From: Pseudomonas pseudonitroreducens
Lineage (GTDB): Bacteria; Pseudomonadota; Gammaproteobacteria; Pseudomonadales; Pseudomonadaceae
Direction: 5' to 3'
Assembly (NCBI RefSeq): GCF_021603645.1
Contig: NZ_BQHJ01000017.1
Location: 98,918-162,917 of the forward strand
DNA length: 64,000 nt
Positions 18,436 to 27,490 of this stretch are shown piece by piece. The translations under genes were made by a program, and so were the position numbers. Positions within the stretch are counted from its first letter, which is position 1. The number at the start of each line of letters is the position of its first letter. A model generated the notes under the pieces. The model worked only from the letters and a program-made list of their open reading frames with translations. It was not told where the DNA came from and did no database searches.

Positions 18436-18472
18436 AAAAACGCCCCGTGGCAGCGCTGCCACGGGGCGTTTT
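18436..18472. terminator. Bidirectional terminator before the OprD-type porin
   Basis: A long perfect stem (ACGCCCCGTGGCAGC with its complement) flanked by AAAA and TTTT, between two convergent genes. Confidence 0.92.
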
Positions 18473-18493
18473 CTTTCGAGCCTGATCAGATCA

Positions 18494-19771
18494 TCAGAAG
18501 ATGTTGACCGGGTACTCGACGAAGACGCGTACTTCGTTGCCATCGTCGTTGTAGGAGCGGGCGTCGTTCGACACGCGCAGCCAGGAGCCGCGCAGCTTGA
18601 CCGACAGGTCCTTGGCCGGGCCGCTCGGTACGACGTACTTCAGCTGGTTGAAGATTTCGCGCTCTTTACCGTTGCTGGTCTCGGCGGTCTTGATGTTGTC
18701 GCCGTAGACGTAGGCCACGGTGTAGCTCAGGCCGGGAACGCCGTACTCGGAGAAGTCCAGGCTGTAGCTGCCCTGCCAGGAGCGCTCGTCTTCGCCGTTG
18801 AAGTCCGACCAGTAGGAGTTGGCCAGCCAGATGGTGGTGCCGCCGTCGCCCAGGCCGCCTTCGTTCTGGTACCAACCGTAGTTGTAGCCGGAGTCGCCGT
18901 TGTTGCGCTGGTGCGCGACCATGAAGGTGTGGGCGCCGATGTTGTAGGCGGCCGACAGGCTCCAGATGGTGTTCTTGGTGCCGTCGATGCCGTGGTCGGC
19001 AGCGAAGTCTTCGTTGACGCGGGTACGGTAGCCGTTGAAGTCCAGGGTCAGGGACTGCTTGTCGGCCATCGGGATGACGTAGTTCAGGTTCATGTACTGC
19101 TTGCGAGCGACGTCTTCGTTCTCGTAGCCGTACAGCGAGCCGCTGAAGCTATCGGTGAACTTGTAGCTGCCGCCGAACACGTCGATGCGCTTCAGGCCGC
19201 CGCTGTCACGCCCTTCGGCGCTCTTGCGGGTTTCCGAGGTGAAGCGGCCGACGTTCAGCTCCAGGCCTTCGATCTCCTTGGAGGTGATCAGGGTGCCGGT
19301 GAAGCTTTCCGGCAGCAGGCGGGAGTTGTCGTAGCTCAGCACCGGCAGGGCCGGCATCTGGTCACCGTACTTGATCACGGTGTTGGAGAAGCGTGCTTTC
19401 ACCGCGCCACCGGCACGGGCCAGGTCGTTGGCGGCTTCGCCGCTGTCGCCCTGCTTGAAGAAATCGATGCCGGGAGCGCCGCTGCGGCCCTTGCCGCCGT
19501 CCAGGCGCACGGCGTACATGCCGAAGGCGTCAACGCCAAAACCGACGGTGCCCTGGGTGAAGCCGGAGTTGAAGGTGGCGGTGGCGGCCTGGCCCCATTC
19601 GGCCTGGTCTTCCTTGCCGTGCTTCTTGTCGCGATTCATGTAGGCGTTGCGGAAGAACAGGTCGAGGTGGCTGTCTTCGACGAAGCCCTTGGCGGTGGAC
19701 TGGTCTTCGGCCATGGCGGCGGTCGACGCGAGGATCCCCAGTGCGAGCAGACTGATCCGGTGGTTCAGCAT
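18494..19771 (-). CDS. OprD-family outer-membrane porin
   Basis: The 425-residue product starts at 19771 with a signal peptide (MLNHRISLLALGILASTAAMA). The mature protein opens with the OprD-family pattern GFVEDSHLDLFFRNAYMNRD and continues as an 18-strand-type barrel ending in Tyr-Pro-Val-Asn-Ile-Phe. OprD-family porins let single small nutrients (basic amino acids, carboxylates) cross the outer membrane. The sequence reminds me of OprQ of P. aeruginosa, but I cannot verify the subfamily, so the substrate is open. The longer frame upstream (to 19954) has no signal peptide and is rejected. Monocistronic, with a strong terminator. Confidence 0.92.
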   Translation of the reverse strand: MLNHRISLLALGILASTAAMAEDQSTAKGFVEDSHLDLFFRNAYMNRDKKHGKEDQAEWGQAATATFNSGFTQGTVGFGVDAFGMYAVRLDGGKGRSGAPGIDFFKQGDSGEAANDLARAGGAVKARFSNTVIKYGDQMPALPVLSYDNSRLLPESFTGTLITSKEIEGLELNVGRFTSETRKSAEGRDSGGLKRIDVFGGSYKFTDSFSGSLYGYENEDVARKQYMNLNYVIPMADKQSLTLDFNGYRTRVNEDFAADHGIDGTKNTIWSLSAAYNIGAHTFMVAHQRNNGDSGYNYGWYQNEGGLGDGGTTIWLANSYWSDFNGEDERSWQGSYSLDFSEYGVPGLSYTVAYVYGDNIKTAETSNGKEREIFNQLKYVVPSGPAKDLSVKLRGSWLRVSNDARSYNDDGNEVRVFVEYPVNIF

Positions 19772-20052
19772 CTTGATTTCCTTAATGGTGCAGCGCCAGC
19801 GAGCAGAAAGAAAAAGCTCTCCGCCCCGTAGTGCGTGAACGGGGTAGGTGGAGTCCTGTGCTGGCATGTTCTTTTGGTTGTATTCGGGGCGTGGTCGCCC
19901 CGGCGCCGCGCGATAATAGCAGAGGATCGAACTTTTTCGTCCAGCCTCTGTCACGCTCGTGTCATGTTGACCTGATCAACGGCGATGGTTGCCGGATCAT
20001 GGTGGCTCGAAGGCAATAGGCGCAGTCGCAGCGTGTTGCTGTGTAGTGCCGG

Positions 20053-21237
20053 TCAGGCCTGGTGGTACGAGCGCTGATAGAGCCAGAGGCTCAGTATCAA
20101 CCCGCTGAATGCTGCGAGTGCGGCGCAGAGGAATATCGAGCCGAAGCCGAAGCCACTGGCGACGGCGCCCATCAGCGGTCCGGTGACGCCGAGGGAAACA
20201 TCGATGAACAGTGAGTAGGCCCCCAGGGCGGCGCCACGGTTGGAGGCGGGCACCAGGCCCACGGCTTCCACGCCCAGCGCGGGGAACACCAGCGAGAAGC
20301 CAAAGCCGGTCAGCGCCGCGCCGGCCAGGGCGATCCAGGGTGTCGGTGCGCTCCACAGCAGGAGCAGGCCGAGGCTTTCCACCGACAGGCAGGCGATGGC
20401 GACGCGGAAGCCGCCGTGGCGATTGATGACGTTGGCGAACAGCAGGCGCGCACCGATGAAGCAGCCGCCGAAGGCGCTCAGGCAATAGACCGCATCTTTC
20501 CAGCCAAGGCTGGCGTAATAGAGCGTGATGAAGGTGGCGATGGTGCCGAAACCGATGCCGCCCAGCGCCAGGCCCATACCATGGGGAAATACCCGGCCGA
20601 GTACGTGGTGGAAGGGCATCCGCTCGCCATGCACCAGGGCTGCCGCACGCTTGGGCCACGCCAGGGCGAAACCGAGCGCCGCCAGCAGAACCACGCTGGC
20701 GCCCAGGCTGGCCAGCCCGAGCTGACCGACCATCTGCACTCCCAGCGGCGCGCCGATGGCCAGGGCGCCATAGCTGGCGATGCCGTTCCAGGAAATGACT
20801 TTCGCGGTGTTCGCCGCACCGACGCGGTCGATCCCCCAGGCGATCGACGCACTACCCACCAGGCTTTCCGAGGTGCCGAGCACCAGCCGCGCGACCATCA
20901 GCAGGCCGAGGCTGACCCACGGCAGGCCCTGCGTGGCCCAGGAGCCGAGCATCAGTGCACCGCTGCCGGCGCAGCCGAGCATGCCGTAGAGCACCGCGCG
21001 CTTGGGCCCGAGGGTGTCGATGACCTTGCCTGCGTACGGACGGGTCAGCAGGGTGGCCAGGTACTGGATGCTGATGACCAGGCCGGCCATCACCGAGCCG
21101 AAACCCAGGTCGCTGTGCACATAGCCGGGCAGCACGGCCAGCGGGATACCGATGGTCAGGTAGGCGATGAAGGTGAACAGGACGACGGACACCACTTGCA
21201 GGGTGGTGGACGAGTTCGAGCGGGAGTCGGCGGACAT
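20053..21237 (-). CDS. MFS transporter, YhhS/YfcJ-like
   Basis: A 394-residue major-facilitator protein with 12 predicted membrane helices and the MFS loop motif after helix 2 ([17 protein letters not shown]). Its length and the first-helix region resemble the YhhS/YfcJ (UPF0226) group of inner-membrane exporters. Proteins of that group have been linked to arabinose, glyphosate or drug export, but the natural substrate is unclear. No regulator or enzyme gene is adjacent to narrow it down. The upstream gap is filled by REP repeats, so it is probably a single-gene transcript. Confidence 0.87.
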   Translation of the reverse strand: MSADSRSNSSTTLQVVSVVLFTFIAYLTIGIPLAVLPGYVHSDLGFGSVMAGLVISIQYLATLLTRPYAGKVIDTLGPKRAVLYGMLGCAGSGALMLGSWATQGLPWVSLGLLMVARLVLGTSESLVGSASIAWGIDRVGAANTAKVISWNGIASYGALAIGAPLGVQMVGQLGLASLGASVVLLAALGFALAWPKRAAALVHGERMPFHHVLGRVFPHGMGLALGGIGFGTIATFITLYYASLGWKDAVYCLSAFGGCFIGARLLFANVINRHGGFRVAIACLSVESLGLLLLWSAPTPWIALAGAALTGFGFSLVFPALGVEAVGLVPASNRGAALGAYSLFIDVSLGVTGPLMGAVASGFGFGSIFLCAALAAFSGLILSLWLYQRSYHQA

Positions 21238-21342
21238 GTGCAGCGGTTCGGTACGGCGAGTGGGCTTACATGATGGACCGCGCCTGGCATGTAGGAAAGC
21301 TAGCTAACGAACTACCTTTCAGGTCCGGTGTGATGCGAGCCG

Positions 21343-21465
21343 ATCGCGGACGGAGTCCGCTCCCACGCGCCGGCCCGCGCACTGCCTGTAGGAGCGAGCT
21401 TGCTCGCGAACGGATTTCCTCGGTGAGCATCGAGGGAGGTGGTTCGCGAGCAAGCTCGCTCCTAC
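21343..21465. repeat. REP cluster between MFS gene and glycolipid-binding gene
   Basis: One GCGGACGGAGTCCGCTCC element (21343-21365) and an inverted pair of GGAGCGAGCTTGCTCGCGAA elements (21388-21465). Confidence 0.87.
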
Positions 21466-21476
21466 AAGGGCCTGCA

Positions 21477-22031
21477 TCAGGCGCGGCGGAAGAGGGTGGG
21501 ATAATCGATGACCAGGCCGTCATCATCCACCGTCAGCAATGCCTGAAAGTCCGTGCCTTCGAGGTTTTCGTACAGATAGTGGTGGGCATCGATCCGCGTG
21601 TAGCCCTGGCGCATGCGCACCGGCTTCAGCTTCGGTGCTTCCAGATACACCACCGTCAATTCGCGGCGATCGCCGTCGGCCAGTTGCAGGCGGCGAATGG
21701 GGAAGGTGTTGGTGAAGGGCGACGGCCAGATGTCGATGTCCAGACAGCCGTCCAGATCCATCAGCGCGTCACCATTGGCGTTAAGCCAGTGGCCTTCGCC
21801 ATCGGTCAGCAGGTGAAGCTGATGCGCACCGCGCTCGCTCTCGACAGAGAAACGCGCCTCGCGCAAGCGCCATTGGCTGTCCCAGTCGAGTTGGTAGTCC
21901 AGCTGATAGGAAGGCCCGCCCGCTTCGTCGATGGCACGCAGTTGGCTTTCCGCGCGGCCATCCACCAGTTGCAGGGATTCCCAGCTGGCCGCCGGTGCGT
22001 GCCACAGGCCTTCCCAATTCAGGGTGCGCAT
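21477..22031 (-). CDS. Putative glycolipid-binding protein (DUF1089 family)
   Basis: A 184-residue soluble protein of the family named putative glycolipid-binding (DUF1089, PF06475), recognisable by the internal pattern around HWLNANGDALMDLDGCLDIDI and PSPFTNTFPIRRL. The family has a lipocalin-like beta-rich fold in known structures, but no proven biochemical role. No signal peptide is visible. Its ATG overlaps the stop codon of the upstream yjbR-like gene at base 22031 (TGATG arrangement), so the two are translationally coupled and probably act in the same context. Confidence 0.85.
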   Translation of the reverse strand: MRTLNWEGLWHAPAASWESLQLVDGRAESQLRAIDEAGGPSYQLDYQLDWDSQWRLREARFSVESERGAHQLHLLTDGEGHWLNANGDALMDLDGCLDIDIWPSPFTNTFPIRRLQLADGDRRELTVVYLEAPKLKPVRMRQGYTRIDAHHYLYENLEGTDFQALLTVDDDGLVIDYPTLFRRA

Positions 22032-22393
22032 CAGGGCGCCTCCAGCACGAGGCCCAGGCGTTGGCGCTTGGGCAGGCGGGCGACCACCATCTGGTGCGAG
22101 CGGGTCAGGGCTTCGCGCAATTCAGCGTCGCCCATGGGGTAGGGGCGCTGCATGGAAATCCAGAAAGCCCGGGCCAGGTAGGGCGCCGGATGGATGCCAG
22201 GGCGGTCGACGTAGCCCAGGAACAGCTCCGGGCCGACCTTGAAGGCCAGGCCACCATGGCCACTGTCGAGGAAATCAAGGATGGCGAACATCTTGTTGCC
22301 AGCCACCGAGAACACCCGATTGCTGCCCCACTTGATGTCTTCGCGGGCGCCAGGCAGTTCCAGGCAGAAGTGGGCTATCTGTTGCGGCGTCAT
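22031..22393 (-). CDS. MmcQ/YjbR family protein
   Basis: A 120-residue protein of the MmcQ/YjbR family, seen in the pattern CLELPGAREDIKWG, FSVAGNKMFAIL and the ending MVVARLPKRQRLGL. Members have a CyaY-like fold and are often described as DNA-binding, without firm function. It is the first gene of a two-gene unit with the glycolipid-binding protein. Its start is preceded by GGAACG, a modest ribosome site. Confidence 0.86.
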   Translation of the reverse strand: MTPQQIAHFCLELPGAREDIKWGSNRVFSVAGNKMFAILDFLDSGHGGLAFKVGPELFLGYVDRPGIHPAPYLARAFWISMQRPYPMGDAELREALTRSHQMVVARLPKRQRLGLVLEAP

Positions 22394-22444
22394 GGCGTGC
22401 GTTCCTTCGTTCCCGGGCGTGTCTTGGATCAGCCACGCCTCTGA

Positions 22445-22723
22445 CTAATCACGGAAATAGACCTCGACCAGATGGTAGCCGAACTGGCTTTTCACCGGCC
22501 CGTGAATCACGCCGACTGGCTTCCTGAAGATCACCTGGTCGATGGACTTCACCATCTGCCCGGGGCGCACCTCGCCCAGGTCGCCGCCGCGCTTGCCGGA
22601 GGCGCAGGTGGAGTGCTTGCGCGCCAGGGCGGCGAAATCCTCGCCCTTGGCCAGGCGCTGCTTGATCTGCTCGGCTTCGGCGGCGGTCTTGACAAGGATG
22701 TGGCGGGCCATGGCGACGGGCAT
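22445..22723 (-). CDS. ppiC: Parvulin-type peptidyl-prolyl isomerase PpiC
   Basis: A 92-residue single-domain parvulin. It shows the family pattern ARHILVKTAAEAEQI, DFAALARKHSTCASGKRGGDLG and FGYHLVEV, nearly the length of E. coli PpiC (93). It catalyses cis-trans isomerisation of peptidyl-proline bonds in the cytoplasm; there is no signal peptide or membrane anchor. The start may be 22723 or, four codons in, 22711 (MARHILV), which matches other PpiC proteins better. Confidence 0.93.
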   Translation of the reverse strand: MPVAMARHILVKTAAEAEQIKQRLAKGEDFAALARKHSTCASGKRGGDLGEVRPGQMVKSIDQVIFRKPVGVIHGPVKSQFGYHLVEVYFRD

Positions 22724-22909
22724 TGTTTCGTGTCCTGTGATGAAAGCGTCTGGGCGGCATTGTACGGCAGCAGTGATGCAGGTCGCATTTCACGATGGGT
22801 TGCATTGTCTGGTACAGGAGTGCTCCATAGAGTCAATGAGCAAATTCTTATCTATAGGGCGCTGCTGACAGACAGCGCCTGCCGCCACCTTGCGTACGGA
22901 TGCAGTTCA

Positions 22910-24145
22910 ATGGATATCCAAGCGATGCTCAAGATCCTGGCCACCCAGGATGGTTCGGATCTTTACCTCTCCACCGGCGCGCCGCCCTGCGCCAAGTTCA
23001 ATGGGGTGCTCAAGCCCCTGACCAATGAACCGATGAAGGCTGGTGATGTGGCGCGCATCGGCTATGGGCTGATGGATGAGGAGCAGCGCGCCGAGTTCGA
23101 CCGCGAGCTGGAGATGAACCTGGCGATTTCCGTGCCCGGCGTCGGGCGCTTCCGGATCAACCTGTTCAAGCAGCGCAACGAAGTGTCCATCGTGGCGCGC
23201 AACATCAAGCTGGATATCCCGCTGTTCGAGGACCTGAAGCTCCCCGAGGTGCTGCTCAAGGTCGTCATGGAGAAGCGTGGCCTGGTGCTCTTCGTCGGCG
23301 GCACCGGCTCGGGCAAGTCCACCTCCCTGGCGGCGCTGATCGACCACCGCAACCGCAACAGCGGCGGGCACATCATCACCATCGAAGACCCCATCGAGTA
23401 CGTGCACCGGCACCGCAAGTCGATCATCAACCAGCGCGAGGTCGGCGTGGACACCCGCAGCTTCCACGCCGCGCTGAAGAACACCCTGCGCCAGGCGCCG
23501 GACGTGATCCTGATCGGCGAGATCCGCGACCGCGAGACCATGGAGCATGCCCTGGCCTTCGCCGACACCGGCCACCTGGCGATCTCCACGCTGCACGCGA
23601 ACAACGCCAACCAGGCGCTGGACCGGATCATCAACTTCTTCCCCGAGGAGCGCCGGCCGCAGTTGCTCAACGACCTGGGCAACAACCTCAAGGCCTTCGT
23701 CTCCCAGCGCCTGGTGCGCACCCAGGACGGCAAGCGCCGCGCGGCGGTCGAGGTGCTGCTGGGCACGGCGACCATCAGCGATATCATCAAGCGCGGCGAC
23801 TTCAGTTCGATCAAGGAGATCATGGACAAGTCCCGCGCCCTCGGCATGCAGACCTTCGACCAGGCGTTGTTCGACCTGGCGGTGGAAGGGGCGATCAGCG
23901 AGGAAGAGGCGGTGAAGAACGCGGACTCGGCGAACAACCTGCGGCTGAAGCTCAAGCTGTACAAGGACAACCCGGGCAGCGTCGGCAGCACTGCCACCCC
24001 CGCGGCCGCCAAGCCTGCCGCGCCGGCACCTGCGCCCGCTGCACCTGCGGCAGCGACCCAGCCGGTGGATGCTTCCAGCTGGGGGCTGGAACTTGCGCTG
24101 GAAGAGATCGAGGCAGAAGACGCCGAGAAACCGGCCGGGCAGTAA
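22910..24145 (+). CDS. PilT/PilU-family type IV pilus ATPase with Ala/Pro tail
   Basis: The 411-residue product starts at 22910 (MDIQAMLKILATQDGSDLYLS). It is a hexameric retraction-type ATPase with an N-terminal PAS-like domain (1-100), Walker A GGTGSGKS (130-137), Walker B LIGEIRD (201-207) and an Asp/His-box region (ISTLHANNANQA). Residues about 365-411 form a Pro/Ala-rich linker plus an acidic end (LELALEEIEAEDAE) that ordinary PilT lacks. It is not next to pilT or other pilus genes, so it is likely a PilU-like accessory or third paralogue. It could aid retraction of type IV pili. Confidence 0.88.
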   Translation: MDIQAMLKILATQDGSDLYLSTGAPPCAKFNGVLKPLTNEPMKAGDVARIGYGLMDEEQRAEFDRELEMNLAISVPGVGRFRINLFKQRNEVSIVARNIKLDIPLFEDLKLPEVLLKVVMEKRGLVLFVGGTGSGKSTSLAALIDHRNRNSGGHIITIEDPIEYVHRHRKSIINQREVGVDTRSFHAALKNTLRQAPDVILIGEIRDRETMEHALAFADTGHLAISTLHANNANQALDRIINFFPEERRPQLLNDLGNNLKAFVSQRLVRTQDGKRRAAVEVLLGTATISDIIKRGDFSSIKEIMDKSRALGMQTFDQALFDLAVEGAISEEEAVKNADSANNLRLKLKLYKDNPGSVGSTATPAAAKPAAPAPAPAAPAAATQPVDASSWGLELALEEIEAEDAEKPAGQ

Positions 24146-24163
24146 GCCACCTGCTGGACGAAG

Positions 24164-24190
24164 AAAAGCCCCGGCATGCCGGGGCTTTTT
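24164..24190 (+). terminator. Terminator after the PilT-like gene
   Basis: Arms AGCCCCGGCA and TGCCGGGGCT with flanking AAA and TTTTT runs, 19 bases past the stop. Confidence 0.92.
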
Positions 24191-24706
24191 CATTAAGAAG
24201 GGCTCACCTGTAGGAGTGGGCTTGCCGGCGCAACGCCAATTCTCCACTCCAGGATTCGAGCTGTACGTAGGAGCGGACTCCGTCCGCGATCGATTCCCGA
24301 CCACTCCGATGGGCTGGGCGTTTGCACAACCCTATCGCGGACAGAGTCCGCTCCTACGTAAATGTCTGCTTCAGGTGCCGAACACTTCGCCAGCGCTCCC
24401 TGTAGGAGCGAGCTTGCTCGCGAACCTCCCAACGCTGGCGCCGCCAGGAAGACATCGCGGACGCATTCCGCTCCTGCGAGATGCCTCTGCGCTTGGGCCA
24501 TCCCTCACCCTGGCCCTCTCCCAAGGGGAGAGGGGGCCGTTCGGGGCAGGATGAAACCTTCGCGTCAGTCGGCTCGAACTGCCCCCTCTCCCTGAGGGGC
24601 GGGGCGAGCAGCCAGGGTTGGGGTGAGGGAGGAAGACACAGCGACGGGCTATCCAGAGAAGACAGTTGCTCCTGCGCGCGTCGGAGAGTTCGGCGCAAGG
24701 CGAGCA
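24191..24706. repeat. Repeat-filled intergenic region with composite repeat copy B
   Basis: No gene is visible. An inverted pair of GCGGACGGAGTCCGCTCC-type REPs occupies 24267-24357. From about 24340 to 24673 the sequence repeats 4614-4955 with scattered substitutions and small gaps; for example, both share TACGTAAATGTCTGCTTCAG and CTATCCAGAGAAGACAGTTG. The block ends 34 bases before the stop codon of the next porin gene. Confidence 0.88.
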
Positions 24707-25957
24707 TCAGAGCAATGACAGCGGATAACTGATGATCAGCCGGTTTTCGTCGAAACTGTTGGTGCTGCCCCAGTCGCGGCGCATGGTGGAGTTGCGCCAC
24801 TTGACGTTCAGCGTCCTGAAGGTGCCGCTTTGCACGGTGTACGCCAGTTCACTCTCGCGGCCCCATTGGCTGCCGTCGGCGGTGCTGGCGTTGTGCACGT
24901 TGTCGCCGTGGATGTAACGGTTCATCAGGGTCAGGCCAGGAATGCCGAAGCCGGCAAAGTCGTAGTCATGGCGCAGCTGCCAGGAGCGCTCCTTCGCGCT
25001 TTCGTAGCTGGCGTTGTAGCTGTCGTTGGCCAGGGTGCCGCCGCTGGTGCCGTTGACGCGGAACCACTCGTCCTTGCCCATGACCTTCTGCAGGCCGAGA
25101 TAGAAGGTGCTCGCACCGTACCTGGCCGAGAACATCCCGGAGAAGGTGCGGTTGTCGAGGTCGCCGGCTTTGGCGCTGCCATCCTCCTTGCCCCAGAAAT
25201 AGCCGATATTCGCACCGAGCACCCAATTGCCCAGTGGCTGGCTGTGCTGCAGCTGCAGGTATTGCTGCTGGTAGATGTCCTTCAGTTGCGCATTCCACAG
25301 GCCGACCAGCGTGCGGTCGCCGTTGAAGCGGTATTCGCCACCGGCGAAGTTGAAGCGGTCCGAGGTAAAGGCGGGGCGGTTGAACAGCGACATGTCTTGC
25401 ATGCTGGCGTCGTTGCGCGGGCTGTTCTGACGGAACTGGCCGCCGTAGAGGGTCAGGCCGTCGATTTCCTTCGCGGTGACCTGGGCGCCCTGGAAGGTCT
25501 GCGGCAGTGAACGGCCGTCGTCCGAGCGCAGGATCGGCAACACCACCATCCATTCGCCGAGCTTGAATTCGCTGTTCGATACCTTGGCCTTGCCGGCCAC
25601 CGCCAGACGGCCGAAATCGTCGGCGGGGCGGCCGTCGTCGTGGGTCGGCAACAATTGGGTGCCGGCCGTGCCCTTGCCGCCATCGAGCTTCAGGCTGTAA
25701 AGCCCGAGCACGTCCAGGCCGAGCCCGACGGTGCCCTGGGTGAAACCGGAGCGGGCGTCGAGGATGAAGCTCTGGGTCCATTCCTCCGCCTTGTCCTGGC
25801 GGGCTTCGCCGACGTAATTGCGGTTCATGTAGAAGTTGCGCAGCAACAGGCTGGCCTTGGCATCTTCGAGAAAGCTGCCTTCGTTGGCGCTGGCCAGCAC
25901 GGGCAGGGCGGGCAACAGGCAGGCACCGATGGCGAGGCGGGGCAGGTGGCGGATCAT
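24707..25957 (-). CDS. OprD-family outer-membrane porin (second)
   Basis: The 416-residue product starts at 25957 with the signal peptide MIRHLPRLAIGACLLPALPVLASA; the long frame extension to 26329 is Arg/Pro-rich, lacks a signal and is rejected. The mature part shows the family opening SFLEDAKASLLLRNFYMNRN, the internal ELGxW-like GEWMVVLPILRSDDGRSLPQTF pattern and a C-terminal Tyr-Pro-Leu-Ser-Leu-Leu. It differs clearly from the first porin 5 kb away, so it is not a recent duplicate. The substrate is unknown; members usually carry amino acids or aromatic and other carboxylates. A possible operator lies about 310 bp upstream. Confidence 0.9.
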   Translation of the reverse strand: MIRHLPRLAIGACLLPALPVLASANEGSFLEDAKASLLLRNFYMNRNYVGEARQDKAEEWTQSFILDARSGFTQGTVGLGLDVLGLYSLKLDGGKGTAGTQLLPTHDDGRPADDFGRLAVAGKAKVSNSEFKLGEWMVVLPILRSDDGRSLPQTFQGAQVTAKEIDGLTLYGGQFRQNSPRNDASMQDMSLFNRPAFTSDRFNFAGGEYRFNGDRTLVGLWNAQLKDIYQQQYLQLQHSQPLGNWVLGANIGYFWGKEDGSAKAGDLDNRTFSGMFSARYGASTFYLGLQKVMGKDEWFRVNGTSGGTLANDSYNASYESAKERSWQLRHDYDFAGFGIPGLTLMNRYIHGDNVHNASTADGSQWGRESELAYTVQSGTFRTLNVKWRNSTMRRDWGSTNSFDENRLIISYPLSLL

Positions 25958-26488
25958 GGGTGTTCCCTCGGCATTCTTGTCGTTGTTCGGGGCGAACGGA
26001 GGCCTGCGCCGGGCTCGTTCGAGCGCGGCGAATGGCGGGCGAAATCGGTCAGAGCTCGCGGGTTGGGCGGTCAGCCGGGCGCGACAGGAATCTGCGGAAG
26101 GGCGCGGAGGAGGGCGATGCACGCGCGCAGGCGTGCCAGGGTGAGGGTGAGCATGTGAACGGACCTTTCTTATAGTTGTTGGCGCCGCATCGAGGCGGCG
26201 GCTGCGTCCATAGTGGTGTTCCGTGGCGGCCCGCCGCAATTCGCCCGAGGCGTAAGCGTTCGCTGTTCGAACATGAATTAACCAAATGGAACATTCCTCC
26301 GCGGGTATTGCGCGTAGGATGCCTGGCACAACGCCGAGCGGGACGCGTATCGCCCGGCCTTTCAGCGGACCCGCGAGGTGCTCGGGCAGCGGCGTGGCGG
26401 ATTCTTTCTGCAGAGCCTCCTGCTAGGCTGTCCTGCTCTCCATGTTGGCCCCGTGCCGGCCGCATCTGCCTAGTGAATCCGTGAGTCG
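25958..26488. promoter_or_regulatory. Divergent control region, porin / DMT transporter
   Basis: A 531-bp gap between two divergent genes with no convincing gene inside. Two short dyads stand out in an AT-richer patch: TGTTCGAACA (26264-26273, perfect palindrome) and GGAACATTCC (26288-26297, near-palindrome), with centres 24 bp apart. They could be operator sites for a regulator of either gene. Confidence 0.4.
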
Positions 26489-27373
26489 ATGAGTACCAGC
26501 CAATCGCCGTTGTCCGGCGTCCACCAGCCCTTCAAGGGCATCCTGCTCATTGTCCTGGCGACCTTCCTGTTCTCCAGCCACGACGCGCTGTCCAAGTACC
26601 TGGCGAGCATCTATCCCATCGTCATGGTGGTGTGGGCGCGCTATGTGGTGCACACGCTGCTGATGGCGGGCATCTTCCTGCCGCGCGCGGGGTTTGCAGT
26701 GCTGCGCACCCGCCATCCGTTCCTGCAGACGGCCCGGGCGCTGTGCCTGCTGGGTACCAGCTTCCTGTTCACCACCGGCCTGCAGTACATCCCGCTGGCC
26801 GAGGCGACCTCGGTGAACTTCCTTGCGCCGCTGCTGGTAACGGCGCTGTCGGTGCCGCTGCTCGGTGAACGGGTCAGTTTCGGCCAATGGGCGGCGGTCA
26901 TCGTCGGCTTCATCGGCGTGCTGATCATCGTCCACCCCGGCGGTGAGCTGTTCACCCCGGCGGTGCTGCTGCCATTCGGTTCGGCGCTGTGCTTCAGCGT
27001 CTACCAGCTGCTGACCCGCAAGCTCAGCCAGGTGGACAGCCCGACCACCAGCAACTTCTTCGCCGGGTTGTGCAACACCCTGATCGTCAGCGCGCTGGTG
27101 CCGTTCTTCTGGCAGTGGCCGGGGCTGGTGCACGGGCTGATGATGCTGGCCCTGGGCACCTGCGGGATGACCGCGCACCTGTTCCTCACCCAGGCGTTCA
27201 AGCATGCCGCGCCGGCACTGCTGGCGCCGTTCAGCTATTGCCAGATCGTCTTCGCCGGGCTGCTGGGATTCGTGATCTTCGGCCATACGCCGGAGCCGTC
27301 GGCGCTGCTGGGGATCGCGGTGATCTGCGGCAGCGGGTTGGCCGCGGCCTGGCTGCAGAGCCGCAAGGGGTAG
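26489..27373 (+). CDS. DMT-superfamily (EamA) transporter
   Basis: A 294-residue inner-membrane protein with ten hydrophobic helices and two EamA repeats. Family-typical segments are ALSKYLASIYPIVMVVWARY at the end of helix 1 and LAEATSVNFLAPLLVTALSVPLLGERV in the first half. EamA proteins export amino acids, metabolites or drugs. No neighbouring enzyme suggests a substrate. The ribosome site is weak. A REP pair follows the stop codon. Confidence 0.87.
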   Translation: MSTSQSPLSGVHQPFKGILLIVLATFLFSSHDALSKYLASIYPIVMVVWARYVVHTLLMAGIFLPRAGFAVLRTRHPFLQTARALCLLGTSFLFTTGLQYIPLAEATSVNFLAPLLVTALSVPLLGERVSFGQWAAVIVGFIGVLIIVHPGGELFTPAVLLPFGSALCFSVYQLLTRKLSQVDSPTTSNFFAGLCNTLIVSALVPFFWQWPGLVHGLMMLALGTCGMTAHLFLTQAFKHAAPALLAPFSYCQIVFAGLLGFVIFGHTPEPSALLGIAVICGSGLAAAWLQSRKG

Positions 27374-27388
27374 GGCGATGCCGTTGCC

Positions 27389-27465
27389 GTAGGAGCGAGC
27401 TTGCTCGCGAACGGATTCACCGGTTGCTCCGACACTGGGCTGTTCGCGAGCAAGCTCGCTCCTAC
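27389..27465. repeat. Inverted REP pair (BIME)
   Basis: Two GGAGCGAGCTTGCTCGCGAA-type elements in inverted orientation, about 35 bp apart, between convergent genes. Confidence 0.88.
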
Positions 27466-27490
27466 AGAAAAGCAATAGCGCCGGGCGGGG

